Source of the DNA: Neobacillus soli NBRC 102451
GTDB taxonomy: Bacteria > Bacillota > Bacilli > Bacillales > Cytobacillaceae
NCBI RefSeq assembly: GCF_001591665.1
Contig: NZ_BCVI01000019.1
Coordinates: 1-64,000, forward strand
Direction of reading: 5' to 3'
DNA: 64,000 nt
Shown: piece by piece, positions 51,001 to 58,527 of the stretch
How positions within the stretch are numbered: position 1 is the stretch's first letter
Layout: every line of letters starts with the position of its first letter
Program-made: the position numbers and the translations under genes
Notes under the pieces: generated by a model
The model's input: only the letters and a program-made list of their open reading frames with translations
The model's database searches: none
What the model was told of the DNA's origin: nothing

Positions 51001-51201
51001 TCGAAGTTCGGGACCATTGCGGTCCTCCCCGCTTGCTTTCCCATAAATGGCATAACTAATCGCATCAAAAATCGTTGTTTTACCTGCACCGGTTTTCCCG
51101 GAAATCACAAACATGGTGCGATTGCCAAGCTTAGAAAAGTCAATGGTTTCACTGCCTGCATAAGGACCAAACGCCTGCATTGTCAGTTTTAAAGGTTTCA
51201 T
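48067..51201 (-). CDS. sbcC: Nuclease SbcCD subunit C (SMC-like ATPase)
   Basis: 1044 aa. Walker A ISGKTGAGKTTIFDA (about residues 34-48), two long coiled coils around the zinc hook GEACPVCGSLDHP (about residue 525), ABC signature LSGGESFKASLSLALGL and Walker B TMFIDEGFGTLDPES near the C-terminus. With SbcD it cleaves DNA hairpins and blocked double-strand ends in an ATP-dependent way. The start overlaps the sbcD stop (ATGA). It ends just beside the 52-bp hairpin array, a chance neighbour worth noting because SbcCD attacks cruciforms. Confidence 0.96.
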   Translation of the reverse strand: MKPLKLTMQAFGPYAGSETIDFSKLGNRTMFVISGKTGAGKTTIFDAISYAIYGKASGEDRNGPELRSQFASDDLLTEVSLDFSLRNKVYSITRSPQQPKKKKGEGFTQLGAKAELYMWDEDGEKKLLASKINDVEEKIKEIMLIDANQFRQILMIPQGEFRKLLTSDSKDKELILQRLFHTQLYKMVEDKLKVEATELKRSVEDQVQTRSEAIRRIQAVTNEELRQYLDGDSVNDTIIMPLLQAEISGMGEKLEDLNSKLKDKVQEQDRLKGQLFEAEAILKQLQTKKELRVQKAALVSQEQLFVEKEKQVQRAQKAAVLVKQEELCHRIKREVDKLEINVNLLKAEMEKLGGLLIQHEQQLQSELEREGDRQAALEEVNRLANMKADVYSLTALAKDAAGLKSSLKNAKEKHHNSEANLEQLEDRLKSLQLQKDEIEKGKLSYLENEAKIDKLQTEIVRFEKYETLLRRHQTAVQNLKVVTGRYENTAGRLLDAKALVDEMEKKWLHGQAAILAAKLHTGEACPVCGSLDHPSPALKQDESVPNERDMKAAKEQVTKWEKEKSSVEAEFYQSQSVERTQKEAVGEIFQEIRTYRADVVEKDIPYAKVEVATAKNSLSQIQGNLAEQIKHFDKVRLEIEKRETEKAALQNAIQQFAAEVNDFTVQFTEKNTNLTRMMNIIPEQLRSETTYEKALAAARNRHEKLVKQLEEAQQRLQTVNLQLSNETVRLQDAEKHKVSKQQELETEREIFKNRLSEQGFENFTIYNASKQTEGEIRRIEAEIRSYREELRSVSDRLEELTERLMDVKTPDVEGIKLALAKLSSEIEALTQQHTNLFVKKRDNEEIYQRVEQLNENMKVLEERYKLIGHLYEIAKGQNNFKITFERYVLAAFLDDILREANGRLRKMTSGRFELLRKTDRSKGNAQSGLELLVYDQYTGQERHVKTLSGGESFKASLSLALGLADVVQNYAGGVSLETMFIDEGFGTLDPESLDQAIEALMDIQSSGRLVGIISHVPELKERIDVRLEVIADQTGSRTEFMFTN

Positions 51202-52343
51202 CTTGCGCTTTCCTCCCTTAGCACTTTTCCAATAATATCAGCCATAACCTCTTTTTTATCTACTGAAAATTCAGAAGTGGTCATTTCTGCGTAAAATTGC
51301 TCAAATAGCTCAATTTCTGACTTTTTCTCACTACGGATCGCACTGAACGATTGTTTTTTCTTCAAATCCGTTAGATCAATTTTTCGCTCAAGATGGAGGA
51401 CATTTGGATACACCTGCCGCAATTTATTGATTGGATCGATTAACGCCCCTTCATCAAGCAAGGTAATTTTTAAATAATCATGGAGCCGTTGTTTTTCGTA
51501 AAAGTGAGGATCAAGTAATTCCTCCAAATGTCCCTCAAGCTCGCGCATATCATGGGTCGGTATCAGTGAGCGATAACGGTGCGTAAACTGGCCTTTTTCG
51601 TCCATTTCAATGATGGAGATGGACTTTCTTTGTTTGGCTTCGGAAAAGGAATATTTTAGAAGAGAACCTGAATATTTCACTTTGTTGTGGTTGATGGCGT
51701 CAGGACTATGCAAATGGCCAAGGGCCGTGTAGGAAAACGGTTCGAACAATTCGGCGCCTACACATCCAGATCCTCCAACAGATAACACACGTTCTGAATC
51801 GGATGTCTGACCTCCCAAAACGAAGGCATGTCCAACTAAGACATTCGGCTCATTCGGATTTAAGGTTTCTTCCATTTTTCCAATCAGCGCCTTCATCGCC
51901 TCTTGATGTGAATGAATCGAGTCATCCCCAAGAAGCTGACGGACAACCCCCGGTTCTGCATAAGGAACGAGATAGAAATTCACACCATTAATAGGAACAG
52001 GCTTGAAGCTGTTTGTCAGTTTTCCCGATAGATAGAATTGGCTATGCTTGTACCATGAACTGCCGAATGAAAGGCGTTCGGCACTATCATGATTTCCGGC
52101 AATTGCGACAACTGGCGTTTTTAGCTCAACATTGATTTTAAATAGCATTTCATCAAGTAACTCAACGGCATCGGTTGGCGGCACCGAACGGTCATAGAGA
52201 TCTCCGGCAATGACTACCGCATCGGGCCTCTCTTCAGCGACGATGGCCACAAATTGCTCAAGTGCCTCGCGCTGATTTTCCGTCATATAAACCCCATGGA
52301 CCAGTTTTCCTAAATGCCAATCGGCGGTATGGATAAATTTCAT
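51198..52343 (-). CDS. sbcD: Nuclease SbcCD subunit D (Mre11-like)
   Basis: 381 aa from the ATG at 52343, giving MKFIHTADWHLGKLVHG; AGGGGTGAG lies five bases upstream. The ORF extends 17 codons further without a ribosome site. Mre11-type phosphoesterase motifs: DWHLGK (I), GDLYDRSVPP (II), GNHDSAERLSFG (III), GHAFV and GHLHSPD (IV, V). A C-terminal capping domain with helix-loop-helix binds SbcC. Manganese-dependent exo/endonuclease. First gene of sbcDC. Confidence 0.96.
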   Translation of the reverse strand: MKFIHTADWHLGKLVHGVYMTENQREALEQFVAIVAEERPDAVVIAGDLYDRSVPPTDAVELLDEMLFKINVELKTPVVAIAGNHDSAERLSFGSSWYKHSQFYLSGKLTNSFKPVPINGVNFYLVPYAEPGVVRQLLGDDSIHSHQEAMKALIGKMEETLNPNEPNVLVGHAFVLGGQTSDSERVLSVGGSGCVGAELFEPFSYTALGHLHSPDAINHNKVKYSGSLLKYSFSEAKQRKSISIIEMDEKGQFTHRYRSLIPTHDMRELEGHLEELLDPHFYEKQRLHDYLKITLLDEGALIDPINKLRQVYPNVLHLERKIDLTDLKKKQSFSAIRSEKKSEIELFEQFYAEMTTSEFSVDKKEVMADIIGKVLREESAR

Positions 52344-52462
52344 CTGCTCACCCCTGTTTTTTTGTTCATTACTACCATTATAGCAAAATATCATTGATAA
52401 TGAGCTTGGAAATGATAGCAGATTACTGGAACAACGGGTATTTTATCCATTTTAAAACAACA

Positions 52463-52497
52463 AAAAACAGCCCGGCACAAATGTCCGGGCTGTTATA
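52463..52497 (-). terminator. Cold-shock gene terminator
   Basis: AACAGCCCGG / CCGGGCTGTT stem with an eight-base loop and a T-run on the minus strand. Confidence 0.9.
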
Positions 52498-52510
52498 GTA
52501 GATTACAAGA

Positions 52511-52711
52511 TTATTTTTTAGTTACGTTAGCAGCTTGTGGTCCACGAGCTCCTTCAACTACTTCGAAAGATACTTCTTGACCTTCTTCTAAAGTTTTGAA
52601 ACCTTCTGTTTGGATGGCAGAATAATGAACGAATACGTCGTTACCGTCCTCAGCTTCGATGAATCCAAAACCTTTTTCTGAGTTAAACCATTTTACTTTA
52701 CCGTTTTTCAT
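52511..52711 (-). CDS. Cold-shock protein, CspA family
   Basis: 66 aa. A single OB-fold cold-shock domain with RNP1 KGFGFIE (residues 13-19) and RNP2 VFVHYSAI (about 26-33), ending [10 protein letters not shown]. It binds single-stranded RNA and DNA as a chaperone. The sequence is close to the CspB/CspD type of B. subtilis, but the paralogue cannot be fixed. AGGAGGA precedes the ATG. The leader of about 150 bases is typical of temperature-responsive csp mRNAs. Monocistronic. Confidence 0.95.
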   Translation of the reverse strand: MKNGKVKWFNSEKGFGFIEAEDGNDVFVHYSAIQTEGFKTLEEGQEVSFEVVEGARGPQAANVTKK

Positions 52712-52860
52712 GTAAAAAAATCCTCCTATTGGCTTACAGACAAGCCATGTGTAAATTCACCAAATTACAACGTGATAGATATACCTTCATTTCCTTATCC
52801 AAACATCGGTTAAAACTTTGAACAAGCTTCAAGCATAAAACCTTATCTCGTGCAACGGCT
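52712..52860 (-). ncRNA. Long 5' untranslated leader of the cold-shock gene
   Basis: About 150 bases between the inferred RNA start and the ATG. In cold-shock genes of this family such leaders act as thermosensing RNA. It contains an inverted repeat TTGGCTT / AAGCCA-like pairing near the ribosome site (TTGGCTTACAGACAAGCCAT on the plus strand), which could occlude translation. Confidence 0.5.
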
Positions 52861-52866
52861 AATTAA

Positions 52867-52896
52867 AATTTACCATATTTTTAGCCAAAATGTCAA
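52867..52896 (-). promoter_or_regulatory. Sigma-A promoter of the cold-shock gene
   Basis: TTGACA and TAAATT separated by 18 bases on the minus strand, about 155 bases upstream of the ATG. Confidence 0.65.
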
Positions 52897-52921
52897 TATA
52901 TGAACGAATGACATAAACCTA

Positions 52922-53092
52922 CAAATTTCTACATTCCCCTAACCTATTTTTCAATATTATTACCTTGGGAATTCGAAGGCAAAGCGATATTCCGACCGAT
53001 TTTTCCAAACCGGCATTTTACTCCTTTACGGATGTCTTTCACTAATCTATATCTAGTAATTTCTACATTCATATTAATCTATTTTTTAGTGA
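52922..53092. repeat. Two diverged direct repeats in the gap upstream of csp
   Basis: AATTTCTACATTC then TAACCTATTTTT (52924-52952) recurs as AATTTCTACATTC then TTAATCTATTTTTT (53058-53088), about 134 bases apart. No gene is visible in 52897-53165. Confidence 0.5.
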
Positions 53093-53165
53093 AAAACCGT
53101 CATAATTATTACAAAAAAATGATAAATTCCAAAGTTTGGAAATAACTTGTATTTCATCGTAAATA

Positions 53166-53195
53166 TAGAAAAAACCGAAGAATTTAATTCTTCGG
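53166..53195 (-). terminator. Terminator overlapping the ArsR-family stop codon
   Basis: CCGAAGAATT / AATTCTTCGG stem, minimal loop, six T on the minus strand. The left arm includes the last codons and stop of the gene. Confidence 0.85.
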
Positions 53196-53543
53196 CATGG
53201 CTGGTTCCTCGTCCTCTTTGAACTTATCCAGTATCGTTATTGTATCAACCAGATGATTATTAAAAATTTGCCGTGCTACGGCCAATAGTTCAATAATCAT
53301 CTGGTCCTTCAAAGTGTAAATAACCTTATTTCCCTCCTTCGTTCCTGAGACAATATTTTTCGCTCGTAAAATGGTTAATTGCTGTGACACTGCCGACCCT
53401 TCACTGCCGACAAGGGTTTGAATTTCGTTAACATTCTTATCCCCTTCTGCCAGCAGCTCCAAAATGCGGATTCTCAATGGATGTGCTAATGCTTTGAAGA
53501 AATCCGCCTTAAATTGCTGCATTTCTAAATTCAAATCGTTCAC
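53184..53543 (-). CDS. ArsR-family transcriptional regulator
   Basis: 119 aa. A winged helix with FKALAHPLRIRILELLAEGDKNVNEI (within residues 17-42), recognition helix GSEGSAVSQQLTILRAKNIV (about 47-66) and wing EGNKVIYTLKD. I see no clear CxC metal-binding motif, so it may sense something other than a metal, such as sulfide or anion status. It lies 13 bases after the SulP gene in the same operon, which suggests self-regulation of sulfate or bicarbonate uptake. The final codons form part of the terminator. Confidence 0.9.
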   Translation of the reverse strand: MNDLNLEMQQFKADFFKALAHPLRIRILELLAEGDKNVNEIQTLVGSEGSAVSQQLTILRAKNIVSGTKEGNKVIYTLKDQMIIELLAVARQIFNNHLVDTITILDKFKEDEEPAMPKN

Positions 53544-53556
53544 TTCCTTGTTTTAT

Positions 53557-55311
53557 CTAAAAGGTTGCAGTTAATTTTGCCTTGCCTCCATCCACCGCCT
53601 CAGCGGCAGACAGTTTTTTACATTCCCTAAAGGCAAAATGCTTACAACCAAGGCATTTATTTTTGTTAATCTGTGTAAGTCCATAGTGTATGGCGTCTCC
53701 TGTATGTTCAAAAAAATGTTCCCGACCGATGGTTTCATATAAACCTGTCTTTTTAAGAACACTTTCGGGTTGCACATTCAATCCTGATATCATTACTATA
53801 CCATTTTTTGAAAAATGGTTCACAATGCTCGTAAGAATCGCTTCGCCGGTCATATCCATTAGCGGTACCTTACTCATCCGCAATAATAGAATCCTTGGAC
53901 GATAGTTAATCGTGCTCATAATTGTCTTTTCAAATGTTTGCGCGGCACCGAAAAACAACGGACCTTCCACATTAAAAATACTAATTTGCGGACAATCATG
54001 TGTATCCGTGACCATCCCCGTCTCCACTTTTCCCTGCCGGTGTTCCGGATTAGGCAAGGCCTTCGAGGTCTTCGTCACATCACTCATCCGTTTTACAAAC
54101 AAGATGGCTGACAGGACTAAACCAACTTCAACTGCCGTTGTTAAGTTGATAAAAACCGTTAAAAAGAACGTAACTGCTAATACGAGAGAATCCGTCGATC
54201 TGGTTTTTAAAATATGAGCAAATACCTTTCGTTCGCTCATATTCCAGGCAACGACCATCAAGATTGGTGCCATACTTGCCAGCGGTATATACGAAGCTTT
54301 TGGAGCAAAGAAGAGCAGGACAAGCAGGACAACTACGCCATGAATGATACCAGAAAAAGGTGAAACTGCTCCATTTTTTATATTCGTTGCTGTACGGGCT
54401 AATGCACCTGTCGCCGGAATCCCGCCAAATAATGGGGTAATCATGTTGGCAATTCCTTGACCAATCAGCTCCTTATTACTGTTGTGTCGACTATTTGTCA
54501 TCCCATCTGCCACTACTGCAGAAAGAAGAGATTCAATTCCACCGAGCATGGCAATAACGAAGGCTGGTTTCAAAAGTTTAATAATGATATCCAGGTTTAT
54601 ATTTGGTATATAAAGCTGTGGTAAAGTGCTCGAAATTTCCCCATAAGCCGTGCCGATTGTTGCCACATGACCTGGGTAAAATATGGTGGCAGCAAGTGTT
54701 GATAACATTAATCCGATAAGTGGGCCTGGGACTTTTGGAGCCACCTTCGGAGTTAAGATCACTGTGATGAAACAAATTCCAGCGGTAATGAGACTATAAA
54801 TATTAGTCGAATTGAGATTCACAATAATTTCCTTGATATTAAGAATAAATTCCTCGTGCTTTTTAATTCCCGTCAAACCTAGGAAACTAGCTATTTGCCC
54901 CGCAAAGATGGTCACAGCAATCCCCGCAGTAAACCCAATGGTTACCGGTCTTGGAATCCATTTAATGAGCGAACCAAGTTTAAAAATACCCATAAGTGTC
55001 AAAATAATTCCCGCCAGAAATCCAGCGATCAAGAGATTTTCATAGCCGTACGTTATCACAATCCCGAACAAAATCGGAATAAACGCTCCGGTTGGACCGC
55101 CAATTTGGTACTTTGATCCACCGAATAAAGAAATGAGAATCCCGGCAACAATGGTCGTATAGATTCCATACTCTGGCTTCACTCCTGAAGCAATCGCAAA
55201 CGCCATCCCAAGCGGAATCGCGATTACACCGACAATCAATCCTGACAGGAGGTCCTTAGGTACGCTCCTTAAGGAATAATTATGGAATCTTTTATCAATA
55301 AACATATACAC
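53557..55311 (-). CDS. SulP-family anion transporter with STAS domain
   Basis: 584 aa. About twelve to fourteen helices (residues 15-425) with SulP signatures (GGPTGAFIPILFGIV; GGIPATGALARTATNIKNGA near residue 295) are followed by a cytoplasmic STAS domain (about 435-550, LLLRMSKVPLMDMTGEAIL). A cysteine-containing tail (NKCLGCKHFAFRECKKL) is unusual and could bind metal. The family moves sulfate, bicarbonate or other anions. AAGAAGGGTG precedes the ATG. It is first in an operon with the ArsR regulator. Confidence 0.92.
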   Translation of the reverse strand: MYMFIDKRFHNYSLRSVPKDLLSGLIVGVIAIPLGMAFAIASGVKPEYGIYTTIVAGILISLFGGSKYQIGGPTGAFIPILFGIVITYGYENLLIAGFLAGIILTLMGIFKLGSLIKWIPRPVTIGFTAGIAVTIFAGQIASFLGLTGIKKHEEFILNIKEIIVNLNSTNIYSLITAGICFITVILTPKVAPKVPGPLIGLMLSTLAATIFYPGHVATIGTAYGEISSTLPQLYIPNINLDIIIKLLKPAFVIAMLGGIESLLSAVVADGMTNSRHNSNKELIGQGIANMITPLFGGIPATGALARTATNIKNGAVSPFSGIIHGVVVLLVLLFFAPKASYIPLASMAPILMVVAWNMSERKVFAHILKTRSTDSLVLAVTFFLTVFINLTTAVEVGLVLSAILFVKRMSDVTKTSKALPNPEHRQGKVETGMVTDTHDCPQISIFNVEGPLFFGAAQTFEKTIMSTINYRPRILLLRMSKVPLMDMTGEAILTSIVNHFSKNGIVMISGLNVQPESVLKKTGLYETIGREHFFEHTGDAIHYGLTQINKNKCLGCKHFAFRECKKLSAAEAVDGGKAKLTATF

Positions 55312-55349
55312 CCTTCTTATCTATTTATTTTTCTATATCTGATTATTTG

Positions 55350-55378
55350 AATATAGGATAATTATGAATAATAATCAA
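55350..55378 (-). promoter_or_regulatory. Sigma-A promoter of the sulP-arsR operon
   Basis: TTGATT and TATATT with a 17-base spacer on the minus strand, about 40 bases before the SulP start. Confidence 0.65.
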
Positions 55379-55401
55379 GGGTTTTATTCAAAAAAATTCA
55401 C

Positions 55402-55431
55402 TTGTTTTTTCTTCTATTATCGTGTTATAAT
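55402..55431 (+). promoter_or_regulatory. Promoter of the small RNA candidate
   Basis: TTGTTT and TATAAT with an 18-base spacer; the -10 is a perfect match. RNA start expected near 55438. Confidence 0.6.
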
Positions 55432-55437
55432 AACCAA

Positions 55438-55553
55438 GCGATGAGCTGAGTTGTGTAAGTCGAGAAACATTCCTTTATTGGAGCACTATGTGGATGGTGG
55501 TTTTTCGCCTCAATACGCAGGAGACGTCTGTATATATACAGACGTCTTTTTTA
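55438..55553 (+). ncRNA. Candidate small RNA or attenuated leader, about 115 nt
   Basis: A promoter and a very strong intrinsic terminator (AGACGTCTGTA / TACAGACGTCT with six T, 55522-55552) bracket about 85 non-coding bases. Within them CGAGAAAC can pair with GUUUUUCG, and UCC with GGA, enclosing an 18-base loop. No open frame with a ribosome site lies inside. It could be an independent regulatory RNA or a termination-controlled leader of the AIM24-family gene 88 bases downstream. I could not match it to a riboswitch class. Confidence 0.5.
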
Positions 55554-55640
55554 TTTTTATTTTATTAAAAATAGCACCTTTTCCCTGAATTTTTTATAAT
55601 AAGGATAGGCGGAAATTTTTTATAAAGTGGAGGGATTGCG

Positions 55641-56435
55641 ATGAATAACCACGAAATCGATTTTAAAATTTATGGAGACGACATGCAGTTTGTTGAAGTC
55701 GAACTAGATCCGAAAGAGACAGTTATTGCCGAAGCAGGAAGTTTCATGATGATGGACTACGACATACATATGGAGACCATTTTTGGTGATGGCAGTGGTA
55801 ATAGTGCTGGCAGCGGAATAATGGGCAAATTGTTAAGTGCCGGTAAGCGGGTTATTACTGGTGAAAGCTTATTCATGACCACATTTACGAATAACGGAAT
55901 CGGTAAGAAACGTGTTTCGTTTGCCTCTCCTTACCCTGGAAAAATTATTCCGATGGATTTAACCCAAGTTGGCGGAAAAATCATCTGTCAAAAAGATGCC
56001 TTCTTAGCTGCGGCAAAAGGGGTTTCCATTGGCATTGAATTCCAAAAGAAACTCGGGGTCGGCTTCTTCGGCGGCGAAGGATTTATCATGCAAAAGCTTG
56101 AAGGAGACGGGATGTGCTTCGTTCACGCCGGGGGAACCATTACGAGGAAAGAACTCCTTCCAGGTCAAACCTTACTTGTTGATACAGGCTGTTTGGTCGC
56201 CATGACAAGCAATGTTAATTATAATATTGAGTTTGTCAAAGGGATAAAAACAGCCATGTTCGGAGGAGAAGGCTTGTTTTTCGCTACGTTGCGAGGCCCT
56301 GGGTCTGTGTGGATCCAATCGCTTCCATTCAGCAGGCTGGCGAGCCGGGTCTTTGCTGCTGCACCATCGCGGGGCGGAGCAAAGGACGAAGGCAGCGTTG
56401 CTAGAGGAATTTTTGATATGTTTAGTGGGGACTAA
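55641..56435 (+). CDS. AIM24 / TIGR00266-family protein
   Basis: 264 aa. The N-terminal IDFKIYGDDMQFVEVELDPKETVIAEAGSFMMMD, then SGIMGKLLSAGKRVITGESLF (about residues 54-74), and the late GGEGLFFATLRGPGSVWIQSLPFSRLASR are characteristic of the TIGR00266/AIM24 family, a beta-prism-like fold related to tryptophan-RNA-binding attenuation-type barrels. The bacterial function is unknown. A good GGAGGG lies before the ATG. Whether it reads through from the upstream RNA element is open. A terminator follows. Confidence 0.9.
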   Translation: MNNHEIDFKIYGDDMQFVEVELDPKETVIAEAGSFMMMDYDIHMETIFGDGSGNSAGSGIMGKLLSAGKRVITGESLFMTTFTNNGIGKKRVSFASPYPGKIIPMDLTQVGGKIICQKDAFLAAAKGVSIGIEFQKKLGVGFFGGEGFIMQKLEGDGMCFVHAGGTITRKELLPGQTLLVDTGCLVAMTSNVNYNIEFVKGIKTAMFGGEGLFFATLRGPGSVWIQSLPFSRLASRVFAAAPSRGGAKDEGSVARGIFDMFSGD

Positions 56436-56465
56436 TCGGGTTATCTTTTATAGTTGAACAATTAA

Positions 56466-56499
56466 GAAGCAGAAGCTGTTTTAGGCTCCTGCTTTTTAT
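56466..56499 (+). terminator. Terminator of the AIM24-family gene
   Basis: AAGCAGAAGC / GGCTCCTGCTT imperfect stem with a T-run. Confidence 0.6.
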
Positions 56500-56530
56500 T
56501 GTGATGTCAGAATGAAATTCATTCAACAAA

Positions 56531-57526
56531 CTAAAGCTTATGGACAAATTCAAATAACCCCCGATTAACATAAGAATTGGATTTAACTACCGAATCCTCG
56601 TTCCTCTTTTTTCCGACTACAAATCCATGTAAATTATCTTCTAATTCTTTCTTGATCATATTCACAATTACAATTACCACAAAAAACCCTACCACGGGAC
56701 TCAAGATCGACCAGGGGGCAAGGGTAAATTCGCTAAAATTCTGCCCAATTAAACCTGCCCATTCATTGGATAAGGTTGCCGGCTTAGGTGGTGGATCATC
56801 ATATCCAAACACCCCTGCCCGATTGCGCCCGCCAAGAAACATTCCAAACAGGCCAAGCTGCATCGTAATGTGGAGCGTACTAATAATCTGCTGGACGGTA
56901 AATAAAATACCGTAAGAACGGAAATAGGGCATCAATTGTTTTCTTGCAATATGGAATTTGCTCGCACCCATCAAGTAAGAGCTTTGCACAAAGGATGTTT
57001 TTAATAATTCATCTGTTACATCTGAAGCAAATAGTGTAACCGAAGGAAAGCCGATAAAAACAAGAATGAAAATTTGATAGAATACGATTGAAGAAATGGA
57101 AGCATCACTAAAACCTCCAACGATTGGCAGCATTAATATAAAACCAATCAGGATGGACGGGATGTATCGAAAGGGTAGAAAAAAGTCTTTAACATAACTT
57201 TTTAAAAATGGCGCCCATAGCGATAGAAAGACCCCAAAGATGCCTCCAAAAAGGACTCTTAATAAGGCAACTCCAAATGCCGTTATTAACGTAAACTTTG
57301 CTCCGTATAGTAATAGCCAGTGCATATCCTCCCCGTTTCTATTGGTTCCCAGCCAATGATTTCCTGAAGGAGGAAACGGAGCCCTGCCAAGGATATCACC
57401 TTGTTCATTTTTAAGTAGTACCTGATGATTATAATCTTTCGGTCCGAAATAGGGATAAAAAATACTCAACAATAAGAGGAAAAGAAGTAAACTGGACCCT
57501 ATGATGGTTTTTTTATACTTTCTCAT
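56531..57526 (-). CDS. OppC/DppC-type ABC transporter permease
   Basis: 331 aa. One N-terminal helix (residues 9-27), an extracytoplasmic segment with the OppC hallmark HWLGTNRNGEDMHWLLLYGAK (within about 57-77), and five helices with the EAA-like loop SSYLMGASKFHIARKQLMPY (about 199-218). It would pair with the upstream permease. Neither an ATPase nor a binding protein gene is adjacent, so the importer must use partners encoded elsewhere or be a divergent pair. The start overlaps the upstream permease stop (ATGA). Confidence 0.85.
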   Translation of the reverse strand: MRKYKKTIIGSSLLLFLLLLSIFYPYFGPKDYNHQVLLKNEQGDILGRAPFPPSGNHWLGTNRNGEDMHWLLLYGAKFTLITAFGVALLRVLFGGIFGVFLSLWAPFLKSYVKDFFLPFRYIPSILIGFILMLPIVGGFSDASISSIVFYQIFILVFIGFPSVTLFASDVTDELLKTSFVQSSYLMGASKFHIARKQLMPYFRSYGILFTVQQIISTLHITMQLGLFGMFLGGRNRAGVFGYDDPPPKPATLSNEWAGLIGQNFSEFTLAPWSILSPVVGFFVVIVIVNMIKKELEDNLHGFVVGKKRNEDSVVKSNSYVNRGLFEFVHKL

Positions 57527-58398
57527 ATACTCACTTCCTCTTTCCCTTTTATAAGCTTAGAAATCAGCCATCCTACGGTTTCAATCATTAATAATGGGAG
57601 GGTTAACATAAGTAAACATACAGTAAGCGAAGCGAAATCTTCTCCCATAAAAATGATTTTTAGAAATTGCTGATTAAATCCATTAATATTAAAGATAAAT
57701 TCTGCCAGATAAATATTGGATAGTAACACCCAAACAATAGTCCTTAATTGGAGAATAATTAGCGGAAAGATGTTACGCATTATATGTACAAGTATGATTC
57801 TTATGCGGCCAATTCCTTTTGCTTTCAGATAAAGTATATAGGGCTGACCTTGTTCATCGGTAATGGTTTTGATTAGAAATTGCAACAATAAGAAAAGCGG
57901 TAAGAAGGAGACCGTCATGATTGGGACAAAATATGGTTTTTTACCAAATAAACCATAGAGCTGTAAGAACTTTAATCCCGTTGTTTTATAAAGGGTAATA
58001 ACAAAAAACATAAATAAAAAAATGACGAGTAAATCCGGAACCCCTTCGAAAAAATTGACCATACTTTTTAGGCGACTTCTTACTTTTAGCGGCGCAAGCA
58101 TAATCAAAACGGCAAAGACCATGGCAAGAACCATGACCATTATTAAACTGACAAGTAGAATCGTCATCGTATATTGATAGCTTACCAATATATCCAACTC
58201 TTTAAAAAACTCCAGATACCTTTCGTCTTTTATATTTATTAAGACAAGAAAATCTGATTTCACATGTTCCCAAAAGGCAATAAAATTTACTTTCACGGAA
58301 TCCTTTTCTATTCCCCAAAAGAATGGCACATTAAATACAAATAGGAAACCTGAGAGGACCAGTCCTATTCTAATAATTAAACGCGATAATCGTTTCAT
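57523..58398 (-). CDS. OppB/DppB-type ABC transporter permease
   Basis: 291 aa with about six helices. The cytoplasmic EAA-type loop LYLKAKGIGRIRIILVHIMRNIFPLIILQL (within residues 194-224) is recognisable, and LVSLIMVMVLAMVFAVLIML matches the OppB core. It is shorter than typical OppB. It forms a coupled two-gene unit with the OppC-like gene. The substrate is unknown; such oligopeptide-type systems take up peptides, nickel or opines. Ribosome site GGAGG precedes the ATG. Confidence 0.82.
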   Translation of the reverse strand: MKRLSRLIIRIGLVLSGFLFVFNVPFFWGIEKDSVKVNFIAFWEHVKSDFLVLINIKDERYLEFFKELDILVSYQYTMTILLVSLIMVMVLAMVFAVLIMLAPLKVRSRLKSMVNFFEGVPDLLVIFLFMFFVITLYKTTGLKFLQLYGLFGKKPYFVPIMTVSFLPLFLLLQFLIKTITDEQGQPYILYLKAKGIGRIRIILVHIMRNIFPLIILQLRTIVWVLLSNIYLAEFIFNINGFNQQFLKIIFMGEDFASLTVCLLMLTLPLLMIETVGWLISKLIKGKEEVSI

Positions 58399-58498
58399 TG
58401 CTTCCTCCAGAAAAATTTATATAGTAGAAAATTCTGTCATTCCCTTTTTACCATTTAATTAGTATTTTTGCAATATTCCTATTTTATTTGATTGCGAA

Positions 58499-58527
58499 GA
58501 AAAAGCATGCAGTCTTCCTGCATGCTA
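58499..58527 (-). terminator. Terminator of the PadR/HAAS/DUF4173 operon
   Basis: AGCATGCAG / CTGCATGCT stem with a five-base loop and TTTT on the minus strand, at the DUF4173 stop codon. Confidence 0.85.
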
